The notes: generated by a model not told the origin, from the sequence alone. A stretch of DNA of 64,000 bases from Sphingomonas piscis (GCF_011300455.1 NZ_CP049869.1:992001-1056000), one strand, 5' to 3'; positions 18,893 through 28,310 are shown, numbered from the stretch's first letter. Numbers and translations: made by a program.

Positions 18893-19624
18893 TCAATTGA
18901 TCCAGCCGCCGTCGACGATGTGGATCGCGCCGGTAGTGAACGAGGATTCGTCGGAGGCAAGGTAAAGGGCGAGCGCGGCAATCTCCTCAGCGGAACCCAG
19001 CCGGCCCATCGGCTGGCGGTCGCTGAACTCCTGATACGCCCGTTGATAGTCACCGGTGGCGCTGAGCCGGTCCCGGAGAGAGGGCGTGTCAACCGTGCCC
19101 GGGCAGATTGCATTGCACCTGATGCCCCTGGTGACGAAATCCGCAGCGACCGACTTGGTCAGTCCGATCACCGCCGCCTTGGTGGTGCCGTACGCGAAGC
19201 GGTTCGGAATGCCCTTAACCGAGCTGGCGATGGACGACATGTTGACGATGGAGCCGCGCCCCGCCTCCAGCATCGCTGGGAGAAATGCGCGTATCGTCCG
19301 ATACATGGCGGTGACGTTGAGCGTGTATGCCAGCGCCCAATCTTCTTCCGGGCAATCGAGAATGGTTCCGGCTTGGACCACCCCCGCACAGTTGAACAGC
19401 ACGTCGATACGACCGACTGCCTGCGCGAGCTTCTCGATCCCGGCGCCGTCCCGCAGGTCCACCTGGTGAGCGGTACAATTTTCCAGGCCCCGGAGCAGGT
19501 CGGGCCGAATATCGACGGCGTGGACGTAGGCGCCTTCGGCAATGAAGCGCTCAACCGTCGCACGGCCGATCCCCTGAGCGCCGGCCGTAACCAGCGCGGC
19601 CTTGCCCTGAAGTCGCCCGCTCAT
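18893..19624 (-). CDS. SDR dehydrogenase, probable 2-keto-3-deoxy-L-fuconate/rhamnonate dehydrogenase
   Basis: 243 residues. Classical short-chain dehydrogenase with NAD motif TAGAQGIGRA, NCAGVVQAG, catalytic Ser in MSSIASSVKG and YGTTK (Tyr-x-x-x-Lys), and CPGTVDTPSL. The combination ASSVKG...NR...TTKAAVIGLTKSVAADF...GIRCN is the signature of the DHRS6/2-keto-3-deoxy-L-fuconate dehydrogenase group. It would oxidise C4 of 2-keto-3-deoxy-L-fuconate (or the rhamnonate isomer) with NAD+. It overlaps the aldo/keto reductase by ATGA and precedes the FAH hydrolase by 10 bases. Confidence 0.9.
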   Translation of the reverse strand: MSGRLQGKAALVTAGAQGIGRATVERFIAEGAYVHAVDIRPDLLRGLENCTAHQVDLRDGAGIEKLAQAVGRIDVLFNCAGVVQAGTILDCPEEDWALAYTLNVTAMYRTIRAFLPAMLEAGRGSIVNMSSIASSVKGIPNRFAYGTTKAAVIGLTKSVAADFVTRGIRCNAICPGTVDTPSLRDRLSATGDYQRAYQEFSDRQPMGRLGSAEEIAALALYLASDESSFTTGAIHIVDGGWIN

Positions 19625-20616
19625 GCGTCGCGTCTAGCCAAAGGCAGGTCGATCAGTCCCTCGGCACGAAGTGCACCCCAAAGCTCGTCGGGTAAATCGG
19701 CGGTGCTTCGCTGGTGATTTTCCTTCACTTCAGAAGGAGTGGCCATGCCGGCAAGCACGCAGCTTACCGCTGAGTGTCGGTTGGGAAATTGCATCGCCGC
19801 TGCCGGAAGCACGACGCCGAAACGGGCGCAAACTCGCTCGATCGCGGTTGCCTTGTCGACCAGCTGGGCGGAGGGACGCTTATAGTCATAATGGGCGCTT
19901 GCTGCCTCCGCCGCGGAACGCGCGAGAATACCACTGTTAAACGGTGCCGCGGCGATAAACTGTACGCCCTGCTGTTCGCACTTTGGCAGAACGCTTGTCA
20001 GCGCCCGCTGATCGAGCAGAGTCAGACGTCCGGCCAACAGGATGACGTCCAGGTCGATCCGGTCGAGAAGAAAGTCGCAGACTTCGGTCTCATTCACGCC
20101 CAGTCCGATCATGTCGACCACGCCAGTGTCGCGGAGCTTGGCAAGCGCGGGATATCCACTCTCGAGAAAGGTGCGAAGATGTTGGTCCGACGCGGCCCCG
20201 TGAGTCAGCTCGCCAATATCATGCACCAGAAGGATGTTGATGCGATCACGTTGCAGCCGGCCAAGACTCTCCTCGTGGGACTGCAGGATCGCCTCGCCGC
20301 TATAGTCGAAGCGCGGCTCGAACGGTGCGGCGTCGACGAAGCCGTGCCGCTCTCTCGCGGGTGACGCGACCGGATCAAGGATCCGGCCGACTTTGGTCGA
20401 GACAATGGCCGCCTGTCCGGGATCGATCACCGACAGTGCGGTGCCGAGCCGCTGCTCCGACAAGCCAAACCCATAATAAGGTGCCGTATCGAAGTAGCGA
20501 TATCCGCACTCCCAGGCAGCCTCGATCGTCGCCTGCGCCTCCGCGTCGCTAATCGGCGTGTAGAGGTTGCCGAGTTCGGCGGTGCCGACGCCGTAAGGGG
20601 GAAGGCGAAGGGTCAT
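19621..20616 (-). CDS. Aldo/keto reductase, probable L-fucose (D-threo-aldose) 1-dehydrogenase
   Basis: 331 residues. TIM-barrel AKR: GVGTAELGNLYTPIS, the catalytic Asp/Tyr segment YRYFDTAPYYGFGLSEQRLG, and AAPFNSGILA. This subgroup contains D-threo-aldose/L-fucose 1-dehydrogenase, which starts the oxidative pathway by making the aldono-lactone. It is the first gene of the akr-SDR-FAH operon. The lactonase and acid dehydratase steps are missing from the window, so they must lie elsewhere or be supplied by other enzymes. Pyridoxal 4-dehydrogenase is the main alternative in the same family. Confidence 0.88.
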   Translation of the reverse strand: MTLRLPPYGVGTAELGNLYTPISDAEAQATIEAAWECGYRYFDTAPYYGFGLSEQRLGTALSVIDPGQAAIVSTKVGRILDPVASPARERHGFVDAAPFEPRFDYSGEAILQSHEESLGRLQRDRINILLVHDIGELTHGAASDQHLRTFLESGYPALAKLRDTGVVDMIGLGVNETEVCDFLLDRIDLDVILLAGRLTLLDQRALTSVLPKCEQQGVQFIAAAPFNSGILARSAAEAASAHYDYKRPSAQLVDKATAIERVCARFGVVLPAAAMQFPNRHSAVSCVLAGMATPSEVKENHQRSTADLPDELWGALRAEGLIDLPLARRDA

Positions 20617-20751
20617 GGATGCTCGGCCCCGGATAAGGACATGGTGAGAAAGACGCTTACCCGCCTTGCGCGAAACTGTCTCGGTCTTCTACGTTCGCGC
20701 CGGTAGCAGGGGGCAAGCATTGAACGCGGCGCATTCGCGGGTCTCAGGGGC

Positions 20752-21912
20752 ATGAAGCTGCCGGCCGCACCGGAAGATTATCGCGCGATTGCCCGCAGGC
20801 GGCTTCCTCACTTCCTCTACGAATATCTCGATGGCGGCGCGGGCAGCGAGCAGACCATGCGCCGCAACCTGGGCGACCTGCAGTCCATTGCGCTGCGCCA
20901 GCGGGTCATGGTGGACGTGGAAGACGTCGACACATCGACGTCGCTCTTCGGGAAAAGCTGGACCATGCCCGTCGCGCTGGCACCGGTGGGGCTTGCCGGC
21001 ATGTACGCCCGCCGCGGAGAGGTCCAGGCCGCCAAAGCAGCCGCGCATGCGGGGGTGCCGTTCACGCTCTCCACCGTTTCCGCCTGCCCGCTCCGGGAGG
21101 TTGCCGCTGCAACTGCCGAGCCGTTCTGGCTGCAGCTGTACATGATCCGCGACCGGGCCTTCATGGCTGACTTGCTGGATCAGGCGGTCGCCGCGAACTG
21201 CTCGGCTCTGGTGTTCACCGTCGACATGCCGGTTCCTGGGATACGGTACCGGGATTACCGATCGGGCCTCGCAGGCGCCTCCGGGTTTGCTGGTGCCGCT
21301 CGTCGCTTCGGCCAGGGGATGATGCGCCCACGGTGGGCTTGGGACGTTGGGGTTCGCGGCCGACCTCACCAACTCGGCAATGTCGCGCGGGTGCTAGGCG
21401 GCAAAAGTGGGATGGACGATTTCTTCGCCTGGATGCGGTCGAACTTCGACCCTTCGATCAGCTGGAAAGATCTGGAGTGGGTGCGCGGGAGATGGCCCGG
21501 CCCGCTGATCGTCAAAGGCGTACTCGATCCCAACGACGCACTTGAAGCGATCGCCAATGGTGCGGACGGGATCGTCGTGTCCAATCATGGCGGACGCCAG
21601 CTGGACGGCGCTCCCTCCAGCGCTGCCGTCTTGCCTGCAATTGCGGAGGCCGTGGCGGGACGAACCGCCTTGCTCGCCGACGGCGGCGTCCGATCGGGTG
21701 CCGATATCGTTCGGATGCTGGCGCTTGGCGCGGACGCCGTGATGATCGGTCGTCCGTGGGTCTATGCACTGGCGGCGGCCGGCGAGCGCGGTGTGCAGCA
21801 CCTCCTGTCGTTATTGAAACAGGAACTGCGTGTCGCCATGACCCTGACCGGCTGCGCCAGGATCAGCGAAATCGGCCGAAGAACGATCGCCGGACCGTTG
21901 GCTGAACGCTGA
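20752..21912 (+). CDS. lldD: FMN-dependent L-lactate dehydrogenase
   Basis: 386 residues. Alpha-hydroxy-acid oxidase family: N-terminal [58 protein letters not shown], the catalytic His-Gly-Gly in [15 protein letters not shown] and [28 protein letters not shown] for FMN phosphate. It oxidises L-lactate to pyruvate at the inner membrane, feeding electrons to quinone. L-lactate is the second product of the adjacent FAH hydrolase, which explains the divergent arrangement with the akr operon. Confidence 0.93.
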   Translation: MKLPAAPEDYRAIARRRLPHFLYEYLDGGAGSEQTMRRNLGDLQSIALRQRVMVDVEDVDTSTSLFGKSWTMPVALAPVGLAGMYARRGEVQAAKAAAHAGVPFTLSTVSACPLREVAAATAEPFWLQLYMIRDRAFMADLLDQAVAANCSALVFTVDMPVPGIRYRDYRSGLAGASGFAGAARRFGQGMMRPRWAWDVGVRGRPHQLGNVARVLGGKSGMDDFFAWMRSNFDPSISWKDLEWVRGRWPGPLIVKGVLDPNDALEAIANGADGIVVSNHGGRQLDGAPSSAAVLPAIAEAVAGRTALLADGGVRSGADIVRMLALGADAVMIGRPWVYALAAAGERGVQHLLSLLKQELRVAMTLTGCARISEIGRRTIAGPLAER

Positions 21913-21960
21913 ACGGCTTGCCCGCGACAGGAGGCGCGGCTAGAGCATCGGTCGCAGGTT

Positions 21961-22034
21961 GCGGGTGTAGCTCAATGGTAGAGCAGAAGCCTTCCAAGCT
22001 TACGACGAGGGTTCGATTCCCTTCACCCGCTCCA
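21961..22034 (+). tRNA. tRNA-Gly(TCC)
   Basis: Acceptor stem GCGGGTG pairs with CACCCGC, discriminator T, encoded CCA at 22032-22034. Anticodon TCC is in the loop CTTCCAA and the T-arm is GAGGGTTCGATTCCCTT. It sits 48 bases after lldD. Confidence 0.95.
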
Positions 22035-22112
22035 ATCAACGCAGAGTGGCGCTAACCCTCTCTTTGCATTGACAGCCCACAAGTGCGCGGCCATTTGGCG
22101 CGCCTCACCTAT

Positions 22113-22199
22113 GGACAGGTGGCCGAGTGGTTAAAGGCAGCAGACTGTAAATCTGCCCGGGTTTCCCGTACGCTGGTTCGAATCCAGCCCTGTCCACCA
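22113..22199 (+). tRNA. tRNA-Tyr(GTA)
   Basis: Acceptor stem GGACAGG pairs with CCTGTCC, discriminator A and encoded CCA. Anticodon GTA is in the loop CTGTAAA, and the long variable arm (CCCGGGTTTCCCG region) is typical of bacterial tRNA-Tyr. It is 78 bases after tRNA-Gly on the same strand. Confidence 0.95.
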
Positions 22200-22203
22200 T
22201 CCC

Positions 22204-23538
22204 CTAATAGTCGGATGATCGTTCCGCCCGCGGCAGACGGCGCTCGGCGAACAGCACCGCAATGGCTGCCAGGGTCAGGCAAGCCGCCAGGAACAGCATC
22301 GGCGCCAAGTCGCTTCCCGTTTCATCCTTGATCTTCGGCACCACCGTTTGGGCGACGAACCCGCCGAGGTTGCCGACCGAATTGATCGCCGCGAAGCCCG
22401 CCGCCGCCGTGGCGCCCTTCAGGAACCTTGATGGCAAGGTCCAGAACACCGGCTGACCCGAAAAAATGGCCGGCGCGGCGATGCACAGACAGGCGAACTG
22501 GAGCACTGGTCCTTCAACCAGGACGCTGGCGATCAAAGCCACTGCGGCGATCAGCGGAGGGGCAGCGATATGCCATACCTGGTTCTGGAAGCGGGCGGCG
22601 TGTCGCGGCACCCACCACAGAGCGATCGCAACCATCGTCCACGGGATGATGTTCAGGAAGCCGTTCACGGTGTTCGAGACGCCAAACCCCTTAACGATGG
22701 TCGGGAGCCAGTAGCTGAGGCCGTAAGCGCCAAGCGGGAAACCGATGTAGGCGGCGCACAAGATCAGCACGCGCCAGTCGGCGAGCGCCTTCAAGGGGTT
22801 TGAGTGATCGGCGACGTGATCTGCCGCCTTTTCAAGATCGAGCACGCCCTTCAGCCAGGCTTTTTGCGGGTCCGAGAGCCAGCGCGCCTCCTGCGGTCCG
22901 CTGGGCAGCACCTTCAACACCACGGGCACCATCACCAGCGCCGGGACGCCGGTGACGATGAAGACCCACTGCCAACCACGCAGGTCGAGGAAGCCGTCCA
23001 TGTCGAGCAGCAGGCCACCGATCGCGGCACCGACCGCATTGGCGACGGCGCTGAACACCATGAAGTAGCCGACCGCGCGCGCACGATGGCTGTGCGGGAA
23101 CCACAATGTCAGGCAGTACAGCACGCCGGGGAAGAAGCCTGCTTCCGCCGCGCCCAGCAGGAAGCGGAGGATGTAGAACATCGTCGGACTGCTGGTGAAG
23201 CCGAGCAATACCGTTACCAAGCCCCAGGTCGCCATGATGCGCGCGAACCAGACGCGCGCGCCGACCTTCTCGAGGAAGAGGTTGCTTGGCACCTCGAACA
23301 GGAAATAGCCGATGAAGAAGAGCGAGGCGCCGAGCCCGTAGGCTGCCTCACTAAGTCCCAGGTCGCCGACCATCTGCAGCTTGGCGTAAGAGACGTTCTG
23401 CCGGTCGATGTAGGCGATCAGGTAGAGAAAACCGAGCAATGGCATCAGCCGCAAGGAGATCTGGCGGATGGTGGCGGCGCTGACTTCCCGGTCGTCGCCG
23501 CCCGATCCGGACGCGGTGGAGGCCTGGGTATCGGTCAT
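22204..23538 (-). CDS. MFS transporter of the anion:cation symporter (ACS) family
   Basis: 444 residues with 12 predicted membrane segments. ACS features are LGFLYLIAYIDRQNVSYAKLQM, LGASLFFIGYFLFEVPSNLFLEKVGARVWFARI and LLGAAEAGFFPGVLYCLTLWFP. Relatives import sugar acids such as galactonate, glucarate or tartrate. It follows the beta-helix gene on the same strand after 65 bases and is near the deoxysugar-acid operon, so uptake of an aldonate or oligosaccharide product is likely but unproven. Its stop is four bases from the end of tRNA-Tyr on the other strand. Confidence 0.9.
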   Translation of the reverse strand: MTDTQASTASGSGGDDREVSAATIRQISLRLMPLLGFLYLIAYIDRQNVSYAKLQMVGDLGLSEAAYGLGASLFFIGYFLFEVPSNLFLEKVGARVWFARIMATWGLVTVLLGFTSSPTMFYILRFLLGAAEAGFFPGVLYCLTLWFPHSHRARAVGYFMVFSAVANAVGAAIGGLLLDMDGFLDLRGWQWVFIVTGVPALVMVPVVLKVLPSGPQEARWLSDPQKAWLKGVLDLEKAADHVADHSNPLKALADWRVLILCAAYIGFPLGAYGLSYWLPTIVKGFGVSNTVNGFLNIIPWTMVAIALWWVPRHAARFQNQVWHIAAPPLIAAVALIASVLVEGPVLQFACLCIAAPAIFSGQPVFWTLPSRFLKGATAAAGFAAINSVGNLGGFVAQTVVPKIKDETGSDLAPMLFLAACLTLAAIAVLFAERRLPRAERSSDY

Positions 23539-23603
23539 GTCAGCGCTCTCCCCCGTGCGCAGGAAACGGAATGCTCATCATAGCGCCGCCGGGCGCAAGC
23601 CGG

Positions 23604-26600
23604 TCAAGGCTCCACCGCGTAAAGCGAATGGTGAGTGAGGATGAACAGGGTGCGCCCGCCCTCGCCGCCGAACAGGATCTGCGTCGGGCGGTCGGGAACG
23701 TCGATGCGGCCGGTCTCGCGTCCGCTGGCATCGTAGACAAACACCTGTCCGTTGGCGACGAAGACGCGGCCATCCGGGTGCGCCGCGACGCTTTCGCCGC
23801 CGCGCTTCGCGAAAAGCTTAAGGTCGGTCAGCGTGCCGCCCTCGCCGATCCGGCCGTTGTAGGTGACATTCTCCGAGGCGTTGGTGACAAACAGCCGCTC
23901 GCCCACCTTGCCGCTCACCAACCCCCAGGCATTGAGCGAATCCGACCAGCGCCAGCCGATATTATCGGCTGGTCCCTGCTGCCACACTTGGAAGGCGGGC
24001 AAGGCCAGGCTGCCGTCCGGCGATACATATTCCTGTCCCTTGGGCGTGCCGACGTCCCGCGCGAACATCTCCGCCAGCGTGGTGAAGCGGTAGGTGCGGT
24101 GATCGAGTTGGTCACGGAATTCGCCATTGTTCCACCAGTTCACCGGCAGGAGGCTCCGCGAGCCGTCGCCGCGCTTGACCGGAGTGGGCTGGATCTGGGT
24201 CAGCTTGTCCTTGGGCCCGTTCGGGTCGAGCGAGTACACGCTACTTTTGGCGCCGATCATGGACAGCACCATCAAGTGGCCAGAATCGTCGATGCCGAGG
24301 TTGATTGGATCCATCGATTCGTCGCGAACGATCTCCAGCCCCTTAGCGGCGGTCCAGCGGTAGATGCGCTGGAAGCGGCGGTCGATGAAATAGAGGGTGC
24401 CGTCCGGCGAAGTGGTCGCACCGGAGATGGAGAAGAAGTCGCCGGCGATTTTGCGCACCGGCGTCGTGGCCGGCGCGAAGGCGGTGCGAACCTGCGGCAC
24501 ACCGGTGATGTCGAGCGACGCAAACTCCCGTTCCCGCGCGACCTGGCCGCTCGTCACGTCCTCGATGCTGTGGGAGAAAGGAAACTTGCTGGCGCGTAGG
24601 AAGGTGCCGCAGACATCCTCCTCGCAACTGGCATACCCGCTCTCGCCGTTCACATGCATGTTGCGGAAGCGAATGTCGGTCGAGTTGAAGATCTTCACCG
24701 CACTCTTGGCGGGGTGATAGCTGCGGGTAACGCGGTAGCCATGGTAGTTGGCGAACAGCAGGTTGCGCGAATTGCGGATCTCCAGTCCGATTGCGTTGGG
24801 GCCATCGCCGACCTCCTGCTCGGTCTGCGGCGCCAGGAACTCCCAGTTCTGGACATTGTCGAGCACAAACTCGTTGCGGGCGTGGTGCTCCACCGACACC
24901 TCAAAGATGCGTCCGGGCGTGCTGGTGTTGGAGATATAGAAGCCCGACGAGGCGAAGGTATTGGGGCTCCACACATCCTCGAACGTGCCGCCACCTCCAT
25001 CCGTCACCCAGATGCTCGGATATTGCGCGTCCATGCGGCCATCGCGGAATGGGTCCCCTGAGCGGGCCTGGCGAGCGCCGAGCGGCTTTTCGTCAGCTGT
25101 CGGAGTGCCGCCGCCGCCCATGATCTTGACGTCAGTGACCAGGCTGTTTGCGCCGGACCGCCAGAGCAGAGCGGATGCCCGCTGATTGACCCGGCCGGTG
25201 AACAGGCCAAGGCCCGACAGGATATTGTCGCCGCCACGCGGCGTCTCCAAGATCGGCTGAACCTCGCCCACCCCGCTGTGGCCAGGGTTCTCGTCAGGGA
25301 TGACGAGCTGCGCCATCGCCGGATGCATGCCGATCATCACCGTGTCGGGCCTGAGCTTGAGCGGGCGCGTGACCTTGTAGAAGCCGGCCGGGAAGTAGAG
25401 GACCCGGTGGCGGTCGATGGCCTGCTGGATGGCGTCGGTGTCGTCGGCCTGGAAGTCGCCGCGCGCCCCCAGCGTTCTAACGTTGGTCCACTCGCCTATT
25501 GCCGGGGTAGCGCGGATGGTCGGCGCCAACGGCGCCGGCAGGGCTGCGAGCGGACGGATGTCGGCAGTGGTCCGGTACTGGCCCATTTGCCCGAGCGCCG
25601 GCAGGTGAAGGCCGTAGCTGAAGTCGGTCACTTCATAAGTGCGGCCTTTGCCGGTCACCGTGCGGCCACTGTCGCGGAAGCGGGCGAACACGGGCGTGTT
25701 GGACGCCACGGCCTTGTCGAAGCCGATTTGGGTGAACACCCGATCCTCCTCGGAGATGATAACGGCCGCTCGCGAGACATTCTCGAATCGAACGTTCTTG
25801 CCCCACAGCGAGTCCGAATAGCCCTTATCGATGTCGATCCCGACCGGCGTGTTGCGGATCGCCACATTGGCCATCGTCAAGCGGGCTTCGTGCTCGCGAA
25901 TTGCGGCCTCGCGCTGTCCATCGAAGGTCGAATCCAGCAGGGTAAATTGCCAAGCGGGCGACGTTTTCTCAGTCACGATGCCGTAGCGGCCACCGCGAAA
26001 GTGCACGTCCTTGACCACATTGCCGGCCTGGTAAATGCCCGCAAAGCCACTGCCGATGTTGAGGTCCATGTGGCTGAGGAAGGCGTGCTGGGCCATTCGG
26101 AAGCGGAAGGCGGCCGCCGCCGGGTTGCCGGCGCCGATATCGACGTCGATGTTGCTGATCGACGAGTAGAAGGTGCCCGAGTTCGCGTCGCGGACAACCT
26201 TGTCGCGCGGCACCACCGTCGGCACCGGCACCGGGACTGCGCCGACCTGATACTGGTCGCCGCCGCCGAACACGACCATGGTCGACACACCCTTCTGGAA
26301 GCCGGGCGTCCGGGGCGCGAGCACCAGCACCGGCCGGGTTGGACCGACGCCGTACATGCGCACGCCCGGTGGGACTACGACCGTGCGACTCAGTCGATAG
26401 CGGCCGGAAGGAAGATAGACGATCCCCTGCCCGGTCTTGTCGCGGGCGCTGTCCAGCGCCGCCTGAATTGCCGCGGTGTCGTCCGTCCGGCCATCCCCGG
26501 CCCCTTTGACGGTGACCGCCCGCGGCTCGTCCGGGGCAACCGGATATTTAGACACGGACTGCGCTTCGGCTGCGCTCGCCAACACCAAGAGGGACAGGCT

Positions 26601-26624
26601 GGAAAGCCAAGCTGCGCGGTTCAT
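23604..26624 (-). CDS. Secreted double beta-helix protein with C-terminal beta-propeller
   Basis: About 1006 residues from ATG 26624, chosen because AAGGAG sits five bases upstream; ATG 26627 is too close to it. A signal peptide (MNRAAWLSSLSLLVLASAAEA) is present. Two pectate-lyase-3 style N-caps begin right-handed beta-helices: AVTVKGAGDGRTDDTAAIQ near residue 45 and VRTLGARGDFQADDTDAIQ near 385, the two-helix plan seen in GH55-like proteins. The last 300 residues look like an SMP-30/NHL-like propeller (ISGATTSPDGTLYFIDRRF, INLGIDDSGHLMVL). A role in polysaccharide or glycoside breakdown is inferred; the sugar is unknown. Confidence 0.85.
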   Translation of the reverse strand: MNRAAWLSSLSLLVLASAAEAQSVSKYPVAPDEPRAVTVKGAGDGRTDDTAAIQAALDSARDKTGQGIVYLPSGRYRLSRTVVVPPGVRMYGVGPTRPVLVLAPRTPGFQKGVSTMVVFGGGDQYQVGAVPVPVPTVVPRDKVVRDANSGTFYSSISNIDVDIGAGNPAAAAFRFRMAQHAFLSHMDLNIGSGFAGIYQAGNVVKDVHFRGGRYGIVTEKTSPAWQFTLLDSTFDGQREAAIREHEARLTMANVAIRNTPVGIDIDKGYSDSLWGKNVRFENVSRAAVIISEEDRVFTQIGFDKAVASNTPVFARFRDSGRTVTGKGRTYEVTDFSYGLHLPALGQMGQYRTTADIRPLAALPAPLAPTIRATPAIGEWTNVRTLGARGDFQADDTDAIQQAIDRHRVLYFPAGFYKVTRPLKLRPDTVMIGMHPAMAQLVIPDENPGHSGVGEVQPILETPRGGDNILSGLGLFTGRVNQRASALLWRSGANSLVTDVKIMGGGGTPTADEKPLGARQARSGDPFRDGRMDAQYPSIWVTDGGGGTFEDVWSPNTFASSGFYISNTSTPGRIFEVSVEHHARNEFVLDNVQNWEFLAPQTEQEVGDGPNAIGLEIRNSRNLLFANYHGYRVTRSYHPAKSAVKIFNSTDIRFRNMHVNGESGYASCEEDVCGTFLRASKFPFSHSIEDVTSGQVAREREFASLDITGVPQVRTAFAPATTPVRKIAGDFFSISGATTSPDGTLYFIDRRFQRIYRWTAAKGLEIVRDESMDPINLGIDDSGHLMVLSMIGAKSSVYSLDPNGPKDKLTQIQPTPVKRGDGSRSLLPVNWWNNGEFRDQLDHRTYRFTTLAEMFARDVGTPKGQEYVSPDGSLALPAFQVWQQGPADNIGWRWSDSLNAWGLVSGKVGERLFVTNASENVTYNGRIGEGGTLTDLKLFAKRGGESVAAHPDGRVFVANGQVFVYDASGRETGRIDVPDRPTQILFGGEGGRTLFILTHHSLYAVEP

Positions 26625-26691
26625 CATCTCTCCTTTTTGTGCCGTCTGCATGATGCGCGCGGCCGCCCCGTCATTCGCGTGGTCAGCTCAA

Positions 26692-26705
26692 TGGTAACGT
26701 TATCG
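26692..26705. promoter_or_regulatory. LacI-family-like operator upstream of the beta-helix gene
   Basis: TGGTAACGTTATCG is an imperfect palindrome centred on CG, the form of LacI/GalR-type operators of sugar-utilisation genes. It lies 68 bases upstream of the beta-helix start codon. No LacI-type gene is in the window. Confidence 0.4.
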
Positions 26706-26855
26706 TTAGTGCGGTCAATTCATCCTTTCGCCTGAAAATTGCGGTGACGGCCGCCGAAGGGTTAGCGATTTTCTGCGTTTTCCTTTACGCTTCAGGGATT
26801 CGGGCGTGTGCCGCGCCCGTCCCGTGGTGGGGTTGATCGCATGGGGAGAGTAAGC

Positions 26856-27416
26856 GTGGCCGAGAAGTCGTTCGGCTCCAATTCGGATGCCGACGAGGTT
26901 CAGATGCGTATTGCGCGACTGAGCCCCGGTCAGCTCGATTGTCTCCGCCTCGTCGACCAGCATCTGTCGTCCAAAGAGATTGCCGCGGAGCTCGGGATCT
27001 CACCCCATACGGTCGATCAACGCATTCGCGGCGCCTTGCAGATCCTTGGCGTCGAGCGCCGCGCGCACGCCGCTCGAGTCATCGCCACGCACTGCGGACC
27101 ATATCAGCGATTGATACATCAATCGCCGTACATTGAGCCCCAACCCGACCCCGGCCAATCCGACGGGGCGGTCAGAATTCAGATTCGGCACGCTGACCGT
27201 GCAGGGGAGATCGGGCTCGAAGATCTCAATACCGAGCAGAGATCGTCGGTTCGATCTTCCCTGCCTCTGCCGTTCGCCACGAGGAGTAATCCGCGGAATG
27301 AGATGAGCATCGGCCTTAGGCTGCTCTGGATCATCTTGATCGCGATTGGGGCGGCCTTTTCGGCGGGAATGTATCTCGCCGGTCTTGAGAGTCTCGCACG
27401 GCTCTACACCGACTAA
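26856..27416 (+). CDS. LuxR-type HTH protein with C-terminal membrane helix
   Basis: About 186 residues from GTG 26856, which has GGGGAGAG five bases upstream; ATG 26841 and 26808 are in-frame alternatives. Residues 20-85 form a LuxR/GerE helix-turn-helix (LSPGQLDCLRLVDQHLSSKEIAAELGIS in parts, then HTVDQRIRGALQILGV). A low-complexity linker follows, and a single membrane segment near the end (LLWIILIAIGAAFSAGMYLAG). No receiver or ligand domain is present. Such membrane-tethered LuxR proteins are common in sphingomonads; targets are unknown. Confidence 0.8.
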   Translation: MAEKSFGSNSDADEVQMRIARLSPGQLDCLRLVDQHLSSKEIAAELGISPHTVDQRIRGALQILGVERRAHAARVIATHCGPYQRLIHQSPYIEPQPDPGQSDGAVRIQIRHADRAGEIGLEDLNTEQRSSVRSSLPLPFATRSNPRNEMSIGLRLLWIILIAIGAAFSAGMYLAGLESLARLYTD

Positions 27417-27479
27417 CCGACGCCATTGGAATTTCGCTTCAGCAGCTTCGGCGCGGTCAGCGCCGGAGAAGGAGCCGAC

Positions 27480-27821
27480 ATGCGCAAACAGATGATCGAG
27501 AATGCCGCCTTTGAAATCGCCACGCAGTGCCGCACCGTCGAGGACAGCATCGACGCAGCGCTGACCGAATTGTCCGAACTCCAGGATCGCATCTTGCGGA
27601 TGAGCGCGATTCCGACCGTCGGCTTTGCCACGGCGCAGGAACCCGTGACCAAGCTTGCCGGCGCGGTTCAGGCGCTGGTGTCGGCTCGCGGCTCGATGGC
27701 GGACTGCCATGCCGCTCTCGCTCAAGCTCGTGGCAAGGTGCCGGGCCTACGTACCGTCGCCTTTGGTGACAATGAATGCCCGCCGCCCAAGGGGCAGGTT
27801 GATCTTCGCATCGTCGCTTGA
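27480..27821 (+). CDS. Hypothetical protein (113 aa)
   Basis: Starts at ATG 27480 behind GGAGAAGGAG. A helical protein (MRKQMIENAAFEIATQCRTV, LTELSELQDRILRMS, VQALVSARGSMADCHAAL) without signal peptide or membrane segment. Family unknown to me. Helices with small residues suggest a coiled-coil or bundle; a phasin-like or chemosensory-adaptor-like fold is possible but not supported. It sits 63 bases after the LuxR-type gene and 51 bases before a membrane protein. Confidence 0.7.
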   Translation: MRKQMIENAAFEIATQCRTVEDSIDAALTELSELQDRILRMSAIPTVGFATAQEPVTKLAGAVQALVSARGSMADCHAALAQARGKVPGLRTVAFGDNECPPPKGQVDLRIVA

Positions 27822-27872
27822 AGGCCGCTAAGAGGCTGATGATGACCAAGCGTGTCCGGGGACGCCACTGAT

Positions 27873-28310
27873 ATGGCTCCAATGCTATTCAGAATGCTGC
27901 TGCTCGCCATCGTGCTCTATGCGGTGCTGCGCGGCGGCAAGGATGAGCGCATTGTCGGCATCATCTGCGTCGTCGGCACGCTGGTCACGACCCTGGTCAT
28001 ATCCCCAACGTCCGCCCGGTTCGAAGGTCTTGAAACCCAGGTTCTCTACGTCGACTTGGCGGTACTCGCAGGGTTCGTGGCCGTTGCGCTTCAGTCCGAT
28101 CGTTTCTGGCCGCTCTGGGTCGCGGGTCTACAGCTGACCACCGTGCTGGGCCATCTGCTGAAAGGTGTTGAGAGCGATCTCATCCCGCAGGCCTATGGTG
28201 CCGCGCTCAACTTCTGGAGCTATCCGATCTTACTGATCCTCGCCGGCGGCACCTGGCGGGCCCATCGACGCAGGCGTAAGGAAACGGACCGTTCGCTGAC
28301 GACGCCGTGA
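27873..28310 (+). CDS. Small integral membrane protein (about 145 aa)
   Basis: ATG 27873 is preferred; GTG 27852 is the upstream alternative. Four to five hydrophobic segments are visible: MLFRMLLLAIVLYAVL, IVGIICVVGTLVTTLVI, LYVDLAVLAGFVAVALQ, LWVAGLQLTTVLGHLLK and FWSYPILLILAGGTW. The basic tail HRRRRKE would be cytoplasmic. Similar hypothetical proteins occur in sphingomonads, to my recollection; function is unknown. Confidence 0.75.
   Translation: MAPMLFRMLLLAIVLYAVLRGGKDERIVGIICVVGTLVTTLVISPTSARFEGLETQVLYVDLAVLAGFVAVALQSDRFWPLWVAGLQLTTVLGHLLKGVESDLIPQAYGAALNFWSYPILLILAGGTWRAHRRRRKETDRSLTTP

Noticed and set aside
26685..26715. Possible tRNA-like sequence (GTGGTCAGCTCAATGGTAACG)
   Set aside because: Resembles a D-arm only; no acceptor stem, anticodon arm or T-arm follows. 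The palindrome at 26692-26705 fits an operator better.
25278..26735. 485-codon plus-strand ORF opposite the beta-helix gene
   Set aside because: Antisense shadow; His/Arg/Val-rich composition without domains, while the minus strand encodes a signal peptide and recognisable beta-helix caps.
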